Positions 48,077 to 58,945 of a DNA stretch of 64,000 nucleotides are shown here, in pieces. Source of the DNA: Curvularia sp. ZM96 (lineage: Eukaryota > Ascomycota > Dothideomycetes > Pleosporales > Pleosporaceae). How positions within the stretch are numbered: the first letter of the stretch is position 1; every line of letters begins with the position of its first letter. The stretch lies in NCBI GenBank assembly GCA_022457065.1, contig JAJGBQ010000001.1, positions 2,108,001 through 2,172,000 of the forward strand, read 5' to 3'. Made by a program: the position numbers and the translations under genes. The notes beneath the pieces were generated by a model. The model saw only the letters and a list, made by a program, of their open reading frames with translations, was not told the DNA's origin and did not search any database.

Positions 48077-48094
48077 CGCGCGCGCGCGCGCGCA
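48077..48094. repeat. Alternating CG dinucleotide run
   Basis: About eight or nine CG repeats in an otherwise ordinary intergenic stretch. Such runs can adopt Z-DNA and are rare in fungal genomes with CpG mutation. Confidence 0.8.
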
Positions 48095-51000
48095 CTCGGA
48101 GAAGGGGAGGCCCGGCTCATGCCATGCCATGCTCATGTCCCCCCCTGTGAGAACGCATGTATGTGCGGGTGGACGTCCAACGGCCGTATTACTCCGCGGC
48201 TGGGAGCGCGGCTGGAGAGGGGAGGAGATGCAAGAAGTAGCACATGTAGGTAAGTGTCCAGGTAAATAGAAAGGCGCGCAAGGTGTTTCCTTGGAGGGCG
48301 GGACAAGAAAAAGTGGGGACGTGGTTGTTATCGAGAGCGGGAAGAGTAGAGCGGACGAGGGGGCTGTGGGGGGCTGTGGGAAAGAAAAGCAAGGGGAGGG
48401 TGGGATAGAGAGAAGGGCAAGGGGGGCCAAAATAGAGTCAGATACAGAGTTAGATGCTAGACGATGCAAAAGTATATCGTAGATAGGGAAGCGAAGCGAA
48501 GCGAGGGGGTGTAGGACAGCGGCAATCAGGTATCATCCTGGTTCAGAGAGATGGGATTTGGGCGAGGGGTTGGTCCCAGGGCGAAAGAGTGAAGCGAGCG
48601 TGTGTGTTATAGGTGGTGAAACATATGTTTGTGGTGGAGGTGTATCAGTGTTGTAAGCGAGGTAGTACGTAGAACAGACGTCAAAGCAAGAAAGGCAATA
48701 TGTGCGAGTATTATAGGTAGATGGACGAATTCAGGACAAATTCAAGACGAGAAGTAACTACATGGTATCAAATTAGCTGCGGACAGGTGAAAACTTGCTC
48801 AAACGGTGGACAATCAACTCATCCCGCGCTTCATACGTCCGTAGCGACATCAACGAGTTTGATAGAGAACACCGTCGGGAACTTACCCACCACTTTCCTA
48901 CCTGTCTTCCTTCTCCCTCGTCCTCCACTTCAGCATAAAAGAGAATGGGCAGATACCAAGCCCATATCAAACATCAAATCCTCCAACCCCATCCCGTATC
49001 TCTCTCTTTCTTCGCTTTGACTACATCTATTCCATCTCTTCTACACGCCCTCCCCTATCCATACTTCCTCACATATACCCTCCAAGCAAGCATCTCCCCT
49101 GCTCGCCTCCCCTCTATCCCTCATCCGCACACGCAGCCCAGCAAGCACGCCAATCCGTCAGCCCTAAAATGCAAAGCCCAACTCAAGCCCGCTTTTGGGC
49201 TCGCGTGCCTGCAATAGGGCATGGAGCATGCTTGATTCGGATTGGGACCGCCGGGGAGGGGCTGGATCGGTGCATGAGCCGAAGGGAGATCGGAGGGGTG
49301 GGCGATAGGTTGGCAGTTATAGAGATAGGGTCGGGGGGAGGAGAATGAGAAGAAGACGCAGAGGAAGAGAGGTATGGGGGTATGGCAGATAGAGAAATAA
49401 TTAATGTAGGTTTGCTTCGTTCTGACTCTTGCTTGTTCTCTCATTTGTTTGTTTTTACCCAGACTTTCCACTGCACGTCCAGTAGAGTGGCACGGTGTTT
49501 TGTACAAGTCGTTGTGCTACATAAGCTCTTTCTCGACGAACGCAGTGGGTCTTGGTTGGCGCCCATGGTCTGCCCTACACGGCTCACCGGACCCTTTTTT
49601 TCCCACATGTGCATATGTAGGTGCGGAGAAGGGCGGGTTCGGTGGGTTCGAGGGGCGACCTCCGCGCGGTGAGATTGGGTGGGGTTGGCTTGGGGGGCGG
49701 GCGTCATGAGAGGTCTGGTGGGGGTGTGCTGATTGTGTCTTGTGCGAGGTGAGATGGTGATGGAAAGCAGATGAGCTTTATAAACACCCAGTTGAAAACA
49801 TGACATATTCTTGGACCATACTAGCTCATGTGTTTTCCCTTTGGATTCACACGTACGTAAATCTTTCTCTCATGATAAAATTCTTTCTTCATAGGCGTAG
49901 TTTAGCATTGCACAACCCACAAAATCAGAATTCATGAGCATGACCAGAAAAAGTGAGATTACTAGATTAACAAGGAACTCCATGTAACACAACAGAACCA
50001 TACAAGAACCTTGACCAACTATTTTCATGATCAAGGCAGCATTTTTGGCCTTGATTTCTTAGTATTGATCTCTCACCGGCAAAACGGTTCCCTATTCCTC
50101 TGCTACTATGTGAGAAAGGCATGAATATGACCAACTGGCCAGATCAACACGCCCTCCGGATTCATACGGCTTTGCGTAAGCAAATTCCACGTTGGCAAAA
50201 AACAGACCCAGAAGCAAGACCAGAGTCTTCCTTGCCGATGATAGGCTGAGTTGGGCGAAGATGATGAGTGAAGCCTTTTGCGTGTCATTCCTCGTCCTCA
50301 AGGTCAGCATCTCACCACTTTATAAAAATTATTCCCATATTTATTTCCAGCCGAGCCCGGTACCATTTGCAATCAAAAAATCTGCAAAGTGGAATCTAAA
50401 GCACCCCCACTGTTAGGATGATTTGTCGCAAGTAGCGGTCCGCACCGTAACACAGTTGGGTTGTGCAACTCACACACAGGATTATGAAACTTTGCGCAAG
50501 TCTGACACTAAGCACCCTGGGTATATCAACAAGTAAGACAACCTGGCAGTAGGGATGCTGGTCCAGATTGCTGAGCCGTTTGTGCCGACAGGACGGGATC
50601 GCGCGTGCACATTCGCAGACACTTCCTGAACTGACGACACCAGGAGCCTTGTCGCTCAGCATGTGCAACAGGCTTGCAACACCACTATTCGGACAAATAC
50701 TATCCGAAATGCTGCCTCGTATGGGTATTGTCTGTCTTCTCCGCACCTATCCTGTCAACATCGTCACCGGCTTATTGCTTCTTTCACTGCCGCAATTGTC
50801 GATCAACCGTTGTTAGCTTCGTGTGATGGCATCGCTGAGATGCCCATTCAGGGATTTGAATATGAATTCACGTACTCCTTAGAAAGTGGAGACCAAGCAA
50901 CGGAACACCGCCATGGGCCGAATACGCTGTCCTCTGCTCACTGATGATCCTTGTGAGATTGGCCTCAATGAGGAGCCAGCTCTGTACGTGCAACAGTCTG

Positions 51001-54000
51001 GATACAGCACTTGCAGATACGAAGTTGTTGACTTCTTGAAACCACACCGGTGCTTCTGTATTGCGGATACACGGGTAGTCTTTGATGAATGGGCTCAGTG
51101 TATCAGTCAATTTGCGACAGACTCGACCCGACCCAGTCGGCCTGTCCCTGGGGCTATGTGCCCTAGTCCACCATCGCGAGCGGGCCGTGCAATGATGAAG
51201 CAACGGCCGAAGTAGCGAGCTGCTGACAGTTGTGGTACGCAACTGGACTGCTTTGCGCATGAGCGGATCTGGAAGTCATGTCTGCTTTTGGACGTTGCCA
51301 CGTTGACTATGACGTCCGATGCCATTGATTGGAATCGCAGATCCTGCTCTGAGGACGAAGGTTTGACCAGTGTCATGTCTAACGCACGTCATTATGTACA
51401 GAATCACGCTCGTAACTCAAGCCTGGGTCCAGAGGCAAGAGAATTCAAGTGGGCCGTTGGTGATGCACGCGGTCGACAGCTCTGGATGACCTGAAACACA
51501 GATGGTGCAATGTGGTGCCAGCCTGTACGCCTCAATTACACAAAAGCCTTTGGGAAATAAAAGCAACCTAGTCATCATCCCGGAGTTTGTGCCGATACAT
51601 GTCATACGTGATTGTCAGCGGGGCACAGAAGCCCGAGCCAGATATCTTTGACAAGCCGGCTATTGAAACCGTTGAGCGCAGAATGGGGACACCGAGAAGG
51701 GAAGGAAGGCTGATTGTTGCAAGCTGAGCAGGGCAGGTGACAGCCCGGTTTGGGGATTTGATGGTGGAGTTGCAAGCTCTGCAAAGGGTCTTTTGCTAGT
51801 CTCTGCATGAGTCATAAAGTTTGCAGCTGCAGTATCTCTTGGTAAATGTCGTGAAACCACTCCACTTACAGTTCTTGTGAGCAAGCCACAAGCCTGAATT
51901 TGGGATCCATGGGAGATTTGCAGGTTCATGTTGGCTGTTCCCGGAGGATCGATAGCAGTTCTGGACAATCTGCAGAAGCGCTAGACAGGCAGCGCCTCCA
52001 TTCAGGTGCCCATGATAGACGGGAAATAGAGTTTAGGGAGTTACCGATGTGCGTGAGGCCGGGAACGAGGGAGCAGCGGCGCCGTTTGTGGAGCAAAGAG
52101 AGTGTCATGAATCTTTGCGATAGTACTGAAGCTGATGCACTGATAGACAGGAAACGGGGTTTCGAGGCCAACGGCGTGAGGTGGTATCATACTATAAGAC
52201 CTTTGTAAGTGGCTTGCAATTGTGGCGACAATGGGCCAATGATGCTAACAATGCGCATTGGAGTCATTTGTAAATATGTTATTTCTGCCATGTGTAATTC
52301 GTAATGGTGTTTTGGATTGGCTGAAAAGAGAGAGATGGAGAGAACGGTCTCGCCGTTGAGGCGGAGGCCAAACTCAGGAGAATTGCAACATGCAGGTTAC
52401 TGGTACTCACAGATGGGTTCGCTCACGTGGCTCCCGCACTTGGGGTCTGAGCTACAGCTCCGCGGGCCGGACCCTCCGCGACGACTGACAAATGGACGAC
52501 GATCGAAAGTGGCCGAAGTGAGGCCGATGCAAGAGACGGATTTTGGGCCAGAGTGCGCCATGTTCAGCATGTTCACCTTGTGCAGACTTCGTGTTGTGTG
52601 GCTCTGAGGATGAGGATCGGCTAGTGCCGGTCTAGCAGGAATGATGCAGTCGAGCCGGATCTCCATGATCGTCCAGGGACCTCTTGCAGTGGTGTCGATC
52701 ATCCCCCATCATGTGCACGCACTTCGATAATCCGGAGAAGGCCTGGTTCATACAAAGTGGCCGACTTGCGAGATTGGTTTCAAGGCAAGGGGAGGGGTGC
52801 CTGGCGCGGCGAATTAAGGCACGGGAGGTGCCAAGCGAAGCGCTATCAATCAATAGAACCGGTCCAGGGGTGGAATGCTCGGTAAGACTGGCGACCGAAA
52901 ATGGCTCGATCGTAATGGTACTGTAACGACATCAGCTTGGCCTTTTGGACGTCCAAGCAAAGAACGAAGAGAAAGAGAGCGGAGGTCCATGTCCATGAGG
53001 AAGATCATAAGAGCTTGGGAGCACGTGCGCGTTGCCATCTTTCTGTTTAAACAGCGACACCCATGCAACAAGAGAAGTGGAAACGAGGCATGCAATGAAT
53101 GTGTTACTGCAGAGAACGGCGGCCCACATAGAAGAGAAATGGATGGATGGAAGACCACAGTGACGCCGGTGTACGCCCGGGAAGGGCTGGACTGGTATAG
53201 CCGAGCCGAGTTGTGCAGCAAGATCATAACATAGCGTTATGGCAGCGCGTCTACAGTACCATGTGTGTGCAACCTGAGGAAGAAAATTGCGTGTGACAGA
53301 CTAATTACTGCTGTCTTGTTAGCGTGCACCAGAGAGAAAATGCGAGGACGGTGCTATGCTGATCGGGGTGGCGAAGTGGGCAAGAGCAGTCACACTGTCT
53401 GCCTCATGCTTCTCGGTAGCAATCCGGGGCAAGCGAGAGAGGCGCAGAACATCTGGTCATAGCAGCGACAGTAGTATGGTATGTAGAAAGCGTGATATAC
53501 GTTGGGTTGAGAACGGCCCTTCTGGTAGGCCGCCGGGTCGGATGCGACTTGTTGAAACACAAACGGTGCAAGGAAGGACTACTGGGTTGAGATGGGCCGA
53601 AGAGGCAGTGTGATGGCGCCCAAGCCTAGAGTACGGGCTCTGTGATCAATGGCAGAGAGCGAACGTGCGGGCTGCGACTGTAGATGCTTGCTGTATATAT
53701 GCCCCGAGGGGTATAATTGCTTTGCTTAAGAGCTTGCAGCGCAACCATGATCCCAGCTAGCAGCCGTGTCACAGGAGTGGGCGCGGGTGTTGCATCTGGC
53801 GCGCGTCTTTGGCGACGAACTGGAGGTTGGCCTCAACCACGAGGCTGTTGCTAGATATGAGCACGACTTAAAACTGAGGGTTGATTTGGCAATGTAGCCG
53901 ACTGGTTAGCATCTCGCTGAGGCCGTGGCGGAGTATTAGCCGATAGGAGAGAGAGCGACAGTGAGCAAGTGAGCGAGTGAGAGAGGAGAGGCCAGCTGTG

Positions 54001-54039
54001 GCGGCTCTAGAAGCATGGCGCAGCGGTGCATCCATGTGT

Positions 54040-55600
54040 ACATCTAGGCGTGGGCGTGGGCGTGAGCGTGGGCGCAGGCGTAGGCATGGATGTGGGAGTG
54101 GGCGAGGCCATGTTCCTGACTAGATGATACGACAACGCACCATTCCAGCACCACCACCGTCACCACCGCTACCACTACTACCATTCCATACCACCACCGC
54201 CATCTCAGCGCGCGCAGGGGGGCGTGCGAGGCGGAAAGCGCACGTCTGGGGCAGAAGAGCGGACAGGGATGGCGCGTCAAGATACGGGTTGCGGTGCGCG
54301 GTGAGGACACTAGTCGAGCAGCTTTTTGTTGCTGCTGCAGCATCTGCACCAGGGCCCGCTGCTTGCCATGATTCAGTAGCATTGCAGCGCAGGAGGAGCA
54401 GCAGTGGCATTGCCGTCATTGCCAGCCCCGCCTCCATCTGCTTGGCTCACAGTGAAGCAACGTGACCGTGCCAATGTGCCATGACCGCCTCTTTTCTCCT
54501 GCTCTTGCTCTGCCCTGCGCTGCCCTGCGCTGCCCAGCCCAGCCCAGGTCTGCGGCCTTCTGCGTGCCCCTTTGCCTCGCATCGCGTCGCTCCCCAGGGC
54601 GCCATGGTACTGCCCAACGTGCTTCCAGGAAAAAAAAAGACGCCCAGCGGCAAATCCGGGGCACAGACGGCGATCAACGAGTTCGCACCCCACGGCGTGC
54701 TGGGCAGTTCAGTCGTCGCTCAAATCGAGTGTGATGCATATGCATGATTCACTCCAGGATGTGAGGGGCGAGGGCAGCCACGCAGTCTGTGCACGCTAGG
54801 CCCAATGCGGACGTCACTTGATCCCTCGACCCAATGGGTGCGACTGCGACTCCACCATGCAAATCCATCCTCCAAGCTCATCACACGCCCTGCCTGTCCC
54901 CCGTCCTGCTTCATACGCCATGCCGACTGCGACTGACTGACTGACTGGCTGATTGACGCGCCAGAGCCCCAAGCTCCGTGCCTGCGCCCACGTCGGGAGC
55001 GGCGGCAGCAGGCGTGCCAGTGTGCCGTGTGGGCGGCATTCGTAAAGAGACGGACACACAGCACCAAGCCCCAGGCATACAAAACAAGACACAACAACAG
55101 CTCGCGCCATGTTGCTTGCTTGCACTTGGACTTGCACTTGCTTGCACTTGAGAAGACCATCAGCGCCGTAGTCAACACTGGACAGGGCCGGGAAGTAGAC
55201 GCGACCGTGTGAAACATAGCGCACCGTCCCGGATCCGCGAGCTCTAGCCCAACCTGCGCCAGTCTTGCGCCGCGCTGGGCCACGGCGCCCTGGCCTCTGT
55301 TCCGGCTGCATCCTGCTCTGCTGCGATGCTGCTCTTGGCTGTCTCCGCACCCGTCTCTCTCTCACTCTCCGTCTCTTTGCCCAAGACCATCCGACGTCGG
55401 CCCTGTTGCGCGCCGGCCGACGTGCCCCCTCTCACCTTCGCTGCCACCAGGCCGATGCCTCCCCCATGTTTGACTGGCTTCCCCGACGGCCGTTTGTGGG
55501 AGGGGTTGCGGTCGGGGTTGCGGTTAGGTCGGGGCAACGCAGCAGCAGCAGTAGTAGTACCAGTAGCAGCAGTAGCAGCAGCAGCGCAGCACTACGACCA
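54040..55600. repeat. Cluster of low-complexity and short tandem repeats
   Basis: This stretch contains GCGTGG-type hexamers (about 54050-54105), CACCAC runs (54145-54200), CTGCCCTG repeats (about 54510-54550), CTGACTGACTGACTGG (about 54930), a CTTGCACTTG repeat (about 55109-55153) and a CAG/TAG trinucleotide run (55540-55590). No coding frame makes sense across it. Confidence 0.75.
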
Positions 55601-56885
55601 CGCTGCCGTAGGATGGCCAGAGTTTCGCGTCCTGCTTCACCAGCGGCCGCCGTCCAGGAACATGAAGCTTACGCTGCCCTAACGCCAGGCCCTGGCATCT
55701 GCGGAGTCATGGCGCACTAGCTTAGCATGTATTGCCCATGGTGCGGTGGGCGGCCGTGGGCAATGGATGGGCAGTCAGCAGCAATGGGCACGTCTGTAGG
55801 CGCTGTGGCCCATCGCCGGTGGCCGGTGGCCGGTGGGCAGCTTAACGACGGACGGTGCGAGAGGGCTCAGCCTGCCTATTGTTGCTGGTGCGCGCGTTGA
55901 TCGCCTCATGGGCCCAGAACCCACGAACTGGCGGACGGCCCAAGACGAGCCATCCCAGCAGGGCTGCCTCATGTCGAGTCTGTCCGTCCAGGGACTAGCT
56001 GCATGCTCAGCAGGGGCGATCGCTACGCTACTCTGCCCATCAACTGTCGGCCACCCTAACCGGGCTAAGCACACCCCCTCCCCCCCTCCTCCAAGCGGCC
56101 AGTCCTGTCGTATGCGTCTCATGGCTGCCGGGTACATGCCATTTCGTCTCCAAGCAGGCACGTTGTCACGTAGTGGCCTACGTGCTCCGTCCCAGTCGTG
56201 CATATGCTCTCACGCTTGACTTGCCCCATGCACTAGGCTCATTGCCAGGACTCGCCATTTCTCTCCGACCGCGTCCATCCCGGCTGTCATGAGTGAGATA
56301 GCGTGCTCTCGTTAGGAGCCTTGTCCTGGTCCGCCTGCTGATTCCGCCGTTGCTGCTATTCCCTCTTCTCCCTATTATCGTCTTGGGGCCCTGCCAACCC
56401 TGAACATACTAGTAGCTTCGCAATTCGCCGACGCATCAATATAATCCCCAAATATACATCGACGCGTTCCCTGGACCACCTACTGGTACCTCCTTCTCGG
56501 CGACCTATATACCCCATATCGTTGTTTGCACTTTTTTCCTTTGCTACGCTTGTACGTGCGCCTCACCTTCTACATCTACCACCCGGTGGCCTCGAGACCA
56601 TCCAAACAAATTCCTGGCAACTCATACCCGACTGTCCTACTGCTTCTGCAAATCGCAACGACCATCTCGTCAAGCCATCGCCCTAACAGGAACCCTTACT
56701 ACACCTTCAAGTTGGCATAAACACCCATTGACACCTCAACGCACCCGCCCCCGCCTTTGCCTCTGATCGTCTCCAATCGGTTACCTCGGACGTACGCAGT
56801 TTTACCTCTTTCCGCTTTCTCCCTCCGCCAGTCGCCTATACGCCCACACTCCTTCTCTATTCACCTTTTTGTCCGCTTGCTATTT

Positions 56886-56942
56886 GTAAGTTTGCTTCTG
56901 ATGAGTTGCCCTCATTACCCACGCTGATCTCTCACCCAATAG
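56886..56942 (+). promoter_or_regulatory. Probable 5'-UTR intron of the WOPR gene
   Basis: The sequence after TATTT begins GTAAGTTTGC and ends in CACCCAATAG, 57 nt, inside a C/T-rich stretch without an ORF. Size and sites match coding introns in this window. It implies a transcript starting before 56886 and a leader of more than 200 nt after splicing. Confidence 0.55.
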
Positions 56943-57046
56943 CTGCTTTCGGAGGATATACACACCTTCAACTTGTTTTTTCGGCCGACTCTTCTCATCC
57001 CACTTTGCATCGTTCTATTGGGCGCTTTCCGATTGGAAACCCTCTC

Positions 57047-57052
57047 ATGTGA
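57047..57052 (+). promoter_or_regulatory. Start-stop upstream ORF in the WOPR leader
   Basis: ATG TGA lies 106 nt before the ATG at 57158 and after the putative UTR intron, so it should be in the mature leader. Minimal start-stop uORFs can stall initiating ribosomes and reduce translation of the main frame. Confidence 0.6.
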
Positions 57053-57157
57053 TTTCCCATCACGATAGACGCTTGAGCTGCATCTTCAATTTTACCTGGA
57101 ATCACTTGTATTCTACCCAATCATCACCTACTCTCCTAGTAGCACTCAACTTTCCCC

Positions 57158-58945
57158 ATGTTGCAGGGCATCCGGGCATCCACTTTGACGATGCCTTCCT
57201 TTGGACATGACATGTCCCTCGGTGGCGTGCCAAAGGTGGATGGATACAGCGATGCTGATTCATGGAACTGGCCACAGCAACCAACAGCACACCAATCTTC
57301 GTACCCGAGCATGTTCGACCCCACAATGTACGCGGGATTCACGCCTCAGATGCAACAGCAAGCCCGTCAACTACCACGCCATCAGTCCATCGCTTCATCC
57401 CGGGTGGTCTCAACCGCAGCCAGCACGCCACCACCCCCCAGGCCTCAGGTCGCAGGCAGCATGGTCAAAGCACAACCCGCCTTTAAGCCCACATGGCATG
57501 GTTTCCTCGATACGACCAAGGATGCCATGACAGTAGTCGAAGCTGCACTACAAGGTCGTCTCAACCACATCAGCCGCAGGCCCCATGACAAGGAGCGCGC
57601 GGAGATGCTTACATCTGGAACAGTTTTGGTGTACGAGGAGAATGCGTCGGGCATCAAGCGTTGGACTGACGCTGTTCACTGGTCACCCAGCCGCGTTATG
57701 AACAACTGTCTCATCTACCGCCAGCTCGTCCGCGCACTCAAGCCAGAGGAGAAGAAGTCGGCTCTGAACCCGTCGTGTGGCACCAAGAGGAAGCGAAAGG
57801 AAAGCAACGGGCCTGCGCGGTCAAAGACTGGCGAGATACTCGAAAACTCCGAAGACGAATACGACAACCCTCCGTTCGACACCTCGCTGCCAGCCGATGC
57901 TGACTCCAACAAGGTCTACGCCAACTTTGCTCAAAGCCTAACACCCGACCAGCAACGGCGATTCTGCGGCTCCCTGGTCGACAGCTATGAGTTCAAGGAG
58001 GGTGGCTTGATGAAGAAGACCATCTCTGTCAAGTACCAAGGCACACACCACCATGTCATCTCCTACTATAGTCTTGAGGACGTTGTCAGCGGCAAGCTCA
58101 AGCGACCGTTCCAAGATCCCAAGTTAGCTGATATCCAACCGAGGCCTGAACTTCTCAATGGCTGGAAAGTCAGTCTCGAGGACGAAGAGAGCAAGGACAT
58201 GCCCCTCATAGCAGGGTACCCCCACCACATGCAACCAAGCCATGTTCAGCACCACGTCCTTGGTGCAGTAACTCAGGCGCTTGGAGCACAGGGCGTAATG
58301 CAAACACATGCACCCCTCCACCTCGCGGTTCCCGAATACTGGCATGGATCTCAATACACTTCGAGCCACAACAGCCCACAGCACTACGCAGCTTCTCAGT
58401 CGACAGGCTCTCAGTTCCCGAACCCACCGCCTGCACATCAATTTCCAGTTCCACAGTCTTCCCCTCAAACTTATACCCAGCAGCATTACGCGCATCCTCC
58501 ATCCCCTCAATCATACTCGTCGCCGCATTCAGCAAGCCCACAATATTCTACTCAGGGCGCTCCGTCGTCGCACTACCAGTCGCAGTCCCAGTCTACTCAT
58601 CACTACCCGTTCGATCATCCATCCGCCGCGCCGCCGACTCCCTACTCTCAACATGGACCCACTTCGCAATATCAAGCGCCACAACCTACGTCATATCCCA
58701 TGGCACAACCTGGGAGCTTTGAACCCCAGGCTATGACGGCTCAAAGCTCCCCAGCGCCGCAACAGCCAAGTCAGATCCCAGTTGCTCCGGCCGATCAAGG
58801 CAGAAGGTCTTCGGCCCCCCTCGCGCTGCAGCCGCTTTCCCAATCGCAATACCCTGCGGCTCCTCATCCTCAGTCCTACTACGTCACGGATCAAAAGTAC
58901 ACCCCCGAGGAAAAGTATAATACTAGCGCACACCCTGGCTACTGA
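57158..58945 (+). CDS. WOPR-domain (Gti1/Pac2 family) transcription regulator
   Basis: A single intronless exon of 595 residues. The first WOPR block starts at residue 111 (PTWHGFLDTTKDAMTVVEA), followed by SGTVLVYEENASGIKRWTD and HWSPSRVMNNCLIYRQL. The second block around residues 265-320 has GSLVDSYEFKEGGLMKKT and HHHVISYYSLEDVVSGKL. The KRWTD motif corresponds to the kinase-site Thr of Wor1-type proteins. The C-terminal 200 residues are rich in Gln, Pro, Ser, His and Tyr. Wor1, Ryp1 and Sge1 of this family are master switches for morphology and effector genes; the sequence resembles that group more than Pac2. Starts at 57158 and 57191 (MPSFGHDM) are both possible. It is preceded by 11.1 kb without genes. 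Confidence 0.9.
   Translation: MLQGIRASTLTMPSFGHDMSLGGVPKVDGYSDADSWNWPQQPTAHQSSYPSMFDPTMYAGFTPQMQQQARQLPRHQSIASSRVVSTAASTPPPPRPQVAGSMVKAQPAFKPTWHGFLDTTKDAMTVVEAALQGRLNHISRRPHDKERAEMLTSGTVLVYEENASGIKRWTDAVHWSPSRVMNNCLIYRQLVRALKPEEKKSALNPSCGTKRKRKESNGPARSKTGEILENSEDEYDNPPFDTSLPADADSNKVYANFAQSLTPDQQRRFCGSLVDSYEFKEGGLMKKTISVKYQGTHHHVISYYSLEDVVSGKLKRPFQDPKLADIQPRPELLNGWKVSLEDEESKDMPLIAGYPHHMQPSHVQHHVLGAVTQALGAQGVMQTHAPLHLAVPEYWHGSQYTSSHNSPQHYAASQSTGSQFPNPPPAHQFPVPQSSPQTYTQQHYAHPPSPQSYSSPHSASPQYSTQGAPSSHYQSQSQSTHHYPFDHPSAAPPTPYSQHGPTSQYQAPQPTSYPMAQPGSFEPQAMTAQSSPAPQQPSQIPVAPADQGRRSSAPLALQPLSQSQYPAAPHPQSYYVTDQKYTPEEKYNTSAHPGY

Larger units (their letters stand above)
46003..57157. other. 11.1-kb region without a supported gene upstream of the WOPR gene
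   Basis: ORFs are numerous but short, overlapping on both strands and without domains; the longest (about 190 codons near 54720-55283 and 10-kb-wide scatter) are GC-biased noise. The left end (46003-46900) is the RAI1 3' flank and AT-rich. Then come pyrimidine- and purine-rich stretches, a CG-alternating run at 48077-48094, hexamer and trinucleotide low-complexity blocks at 54040-55600, and a C/T-rich stretch before the WOPR ATG. Such a region before a developmental master regulator suggests extended promoter DNA and possible long leader or noncoding transcripts. That is inferred. Confidence 0.6.

Noticed and set aside
53880..53935. tRNA-like stretch (TAGCCGACTGGTTAGCATCTCGCTGA resembling a D arm, fragment only)
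   Set aside because: No T arm or acceptor pairing follows at the right distance, so only the D-arm similarity is present.
54720..55283. 188-codon minus-strand ORF
   Set aside because: Overlaps low-complexity repeats (CTGA and CTTGCA units) and other long ORFs in the other frames; GC-rich noise.
46003..57157. WOPR autoregulation motif (TTAAAGTT type) in the upstream region
   Set aside because: I looked for the yeast Wor1 core sequence and found no convincing copy by eye; a motif scan would be needed.
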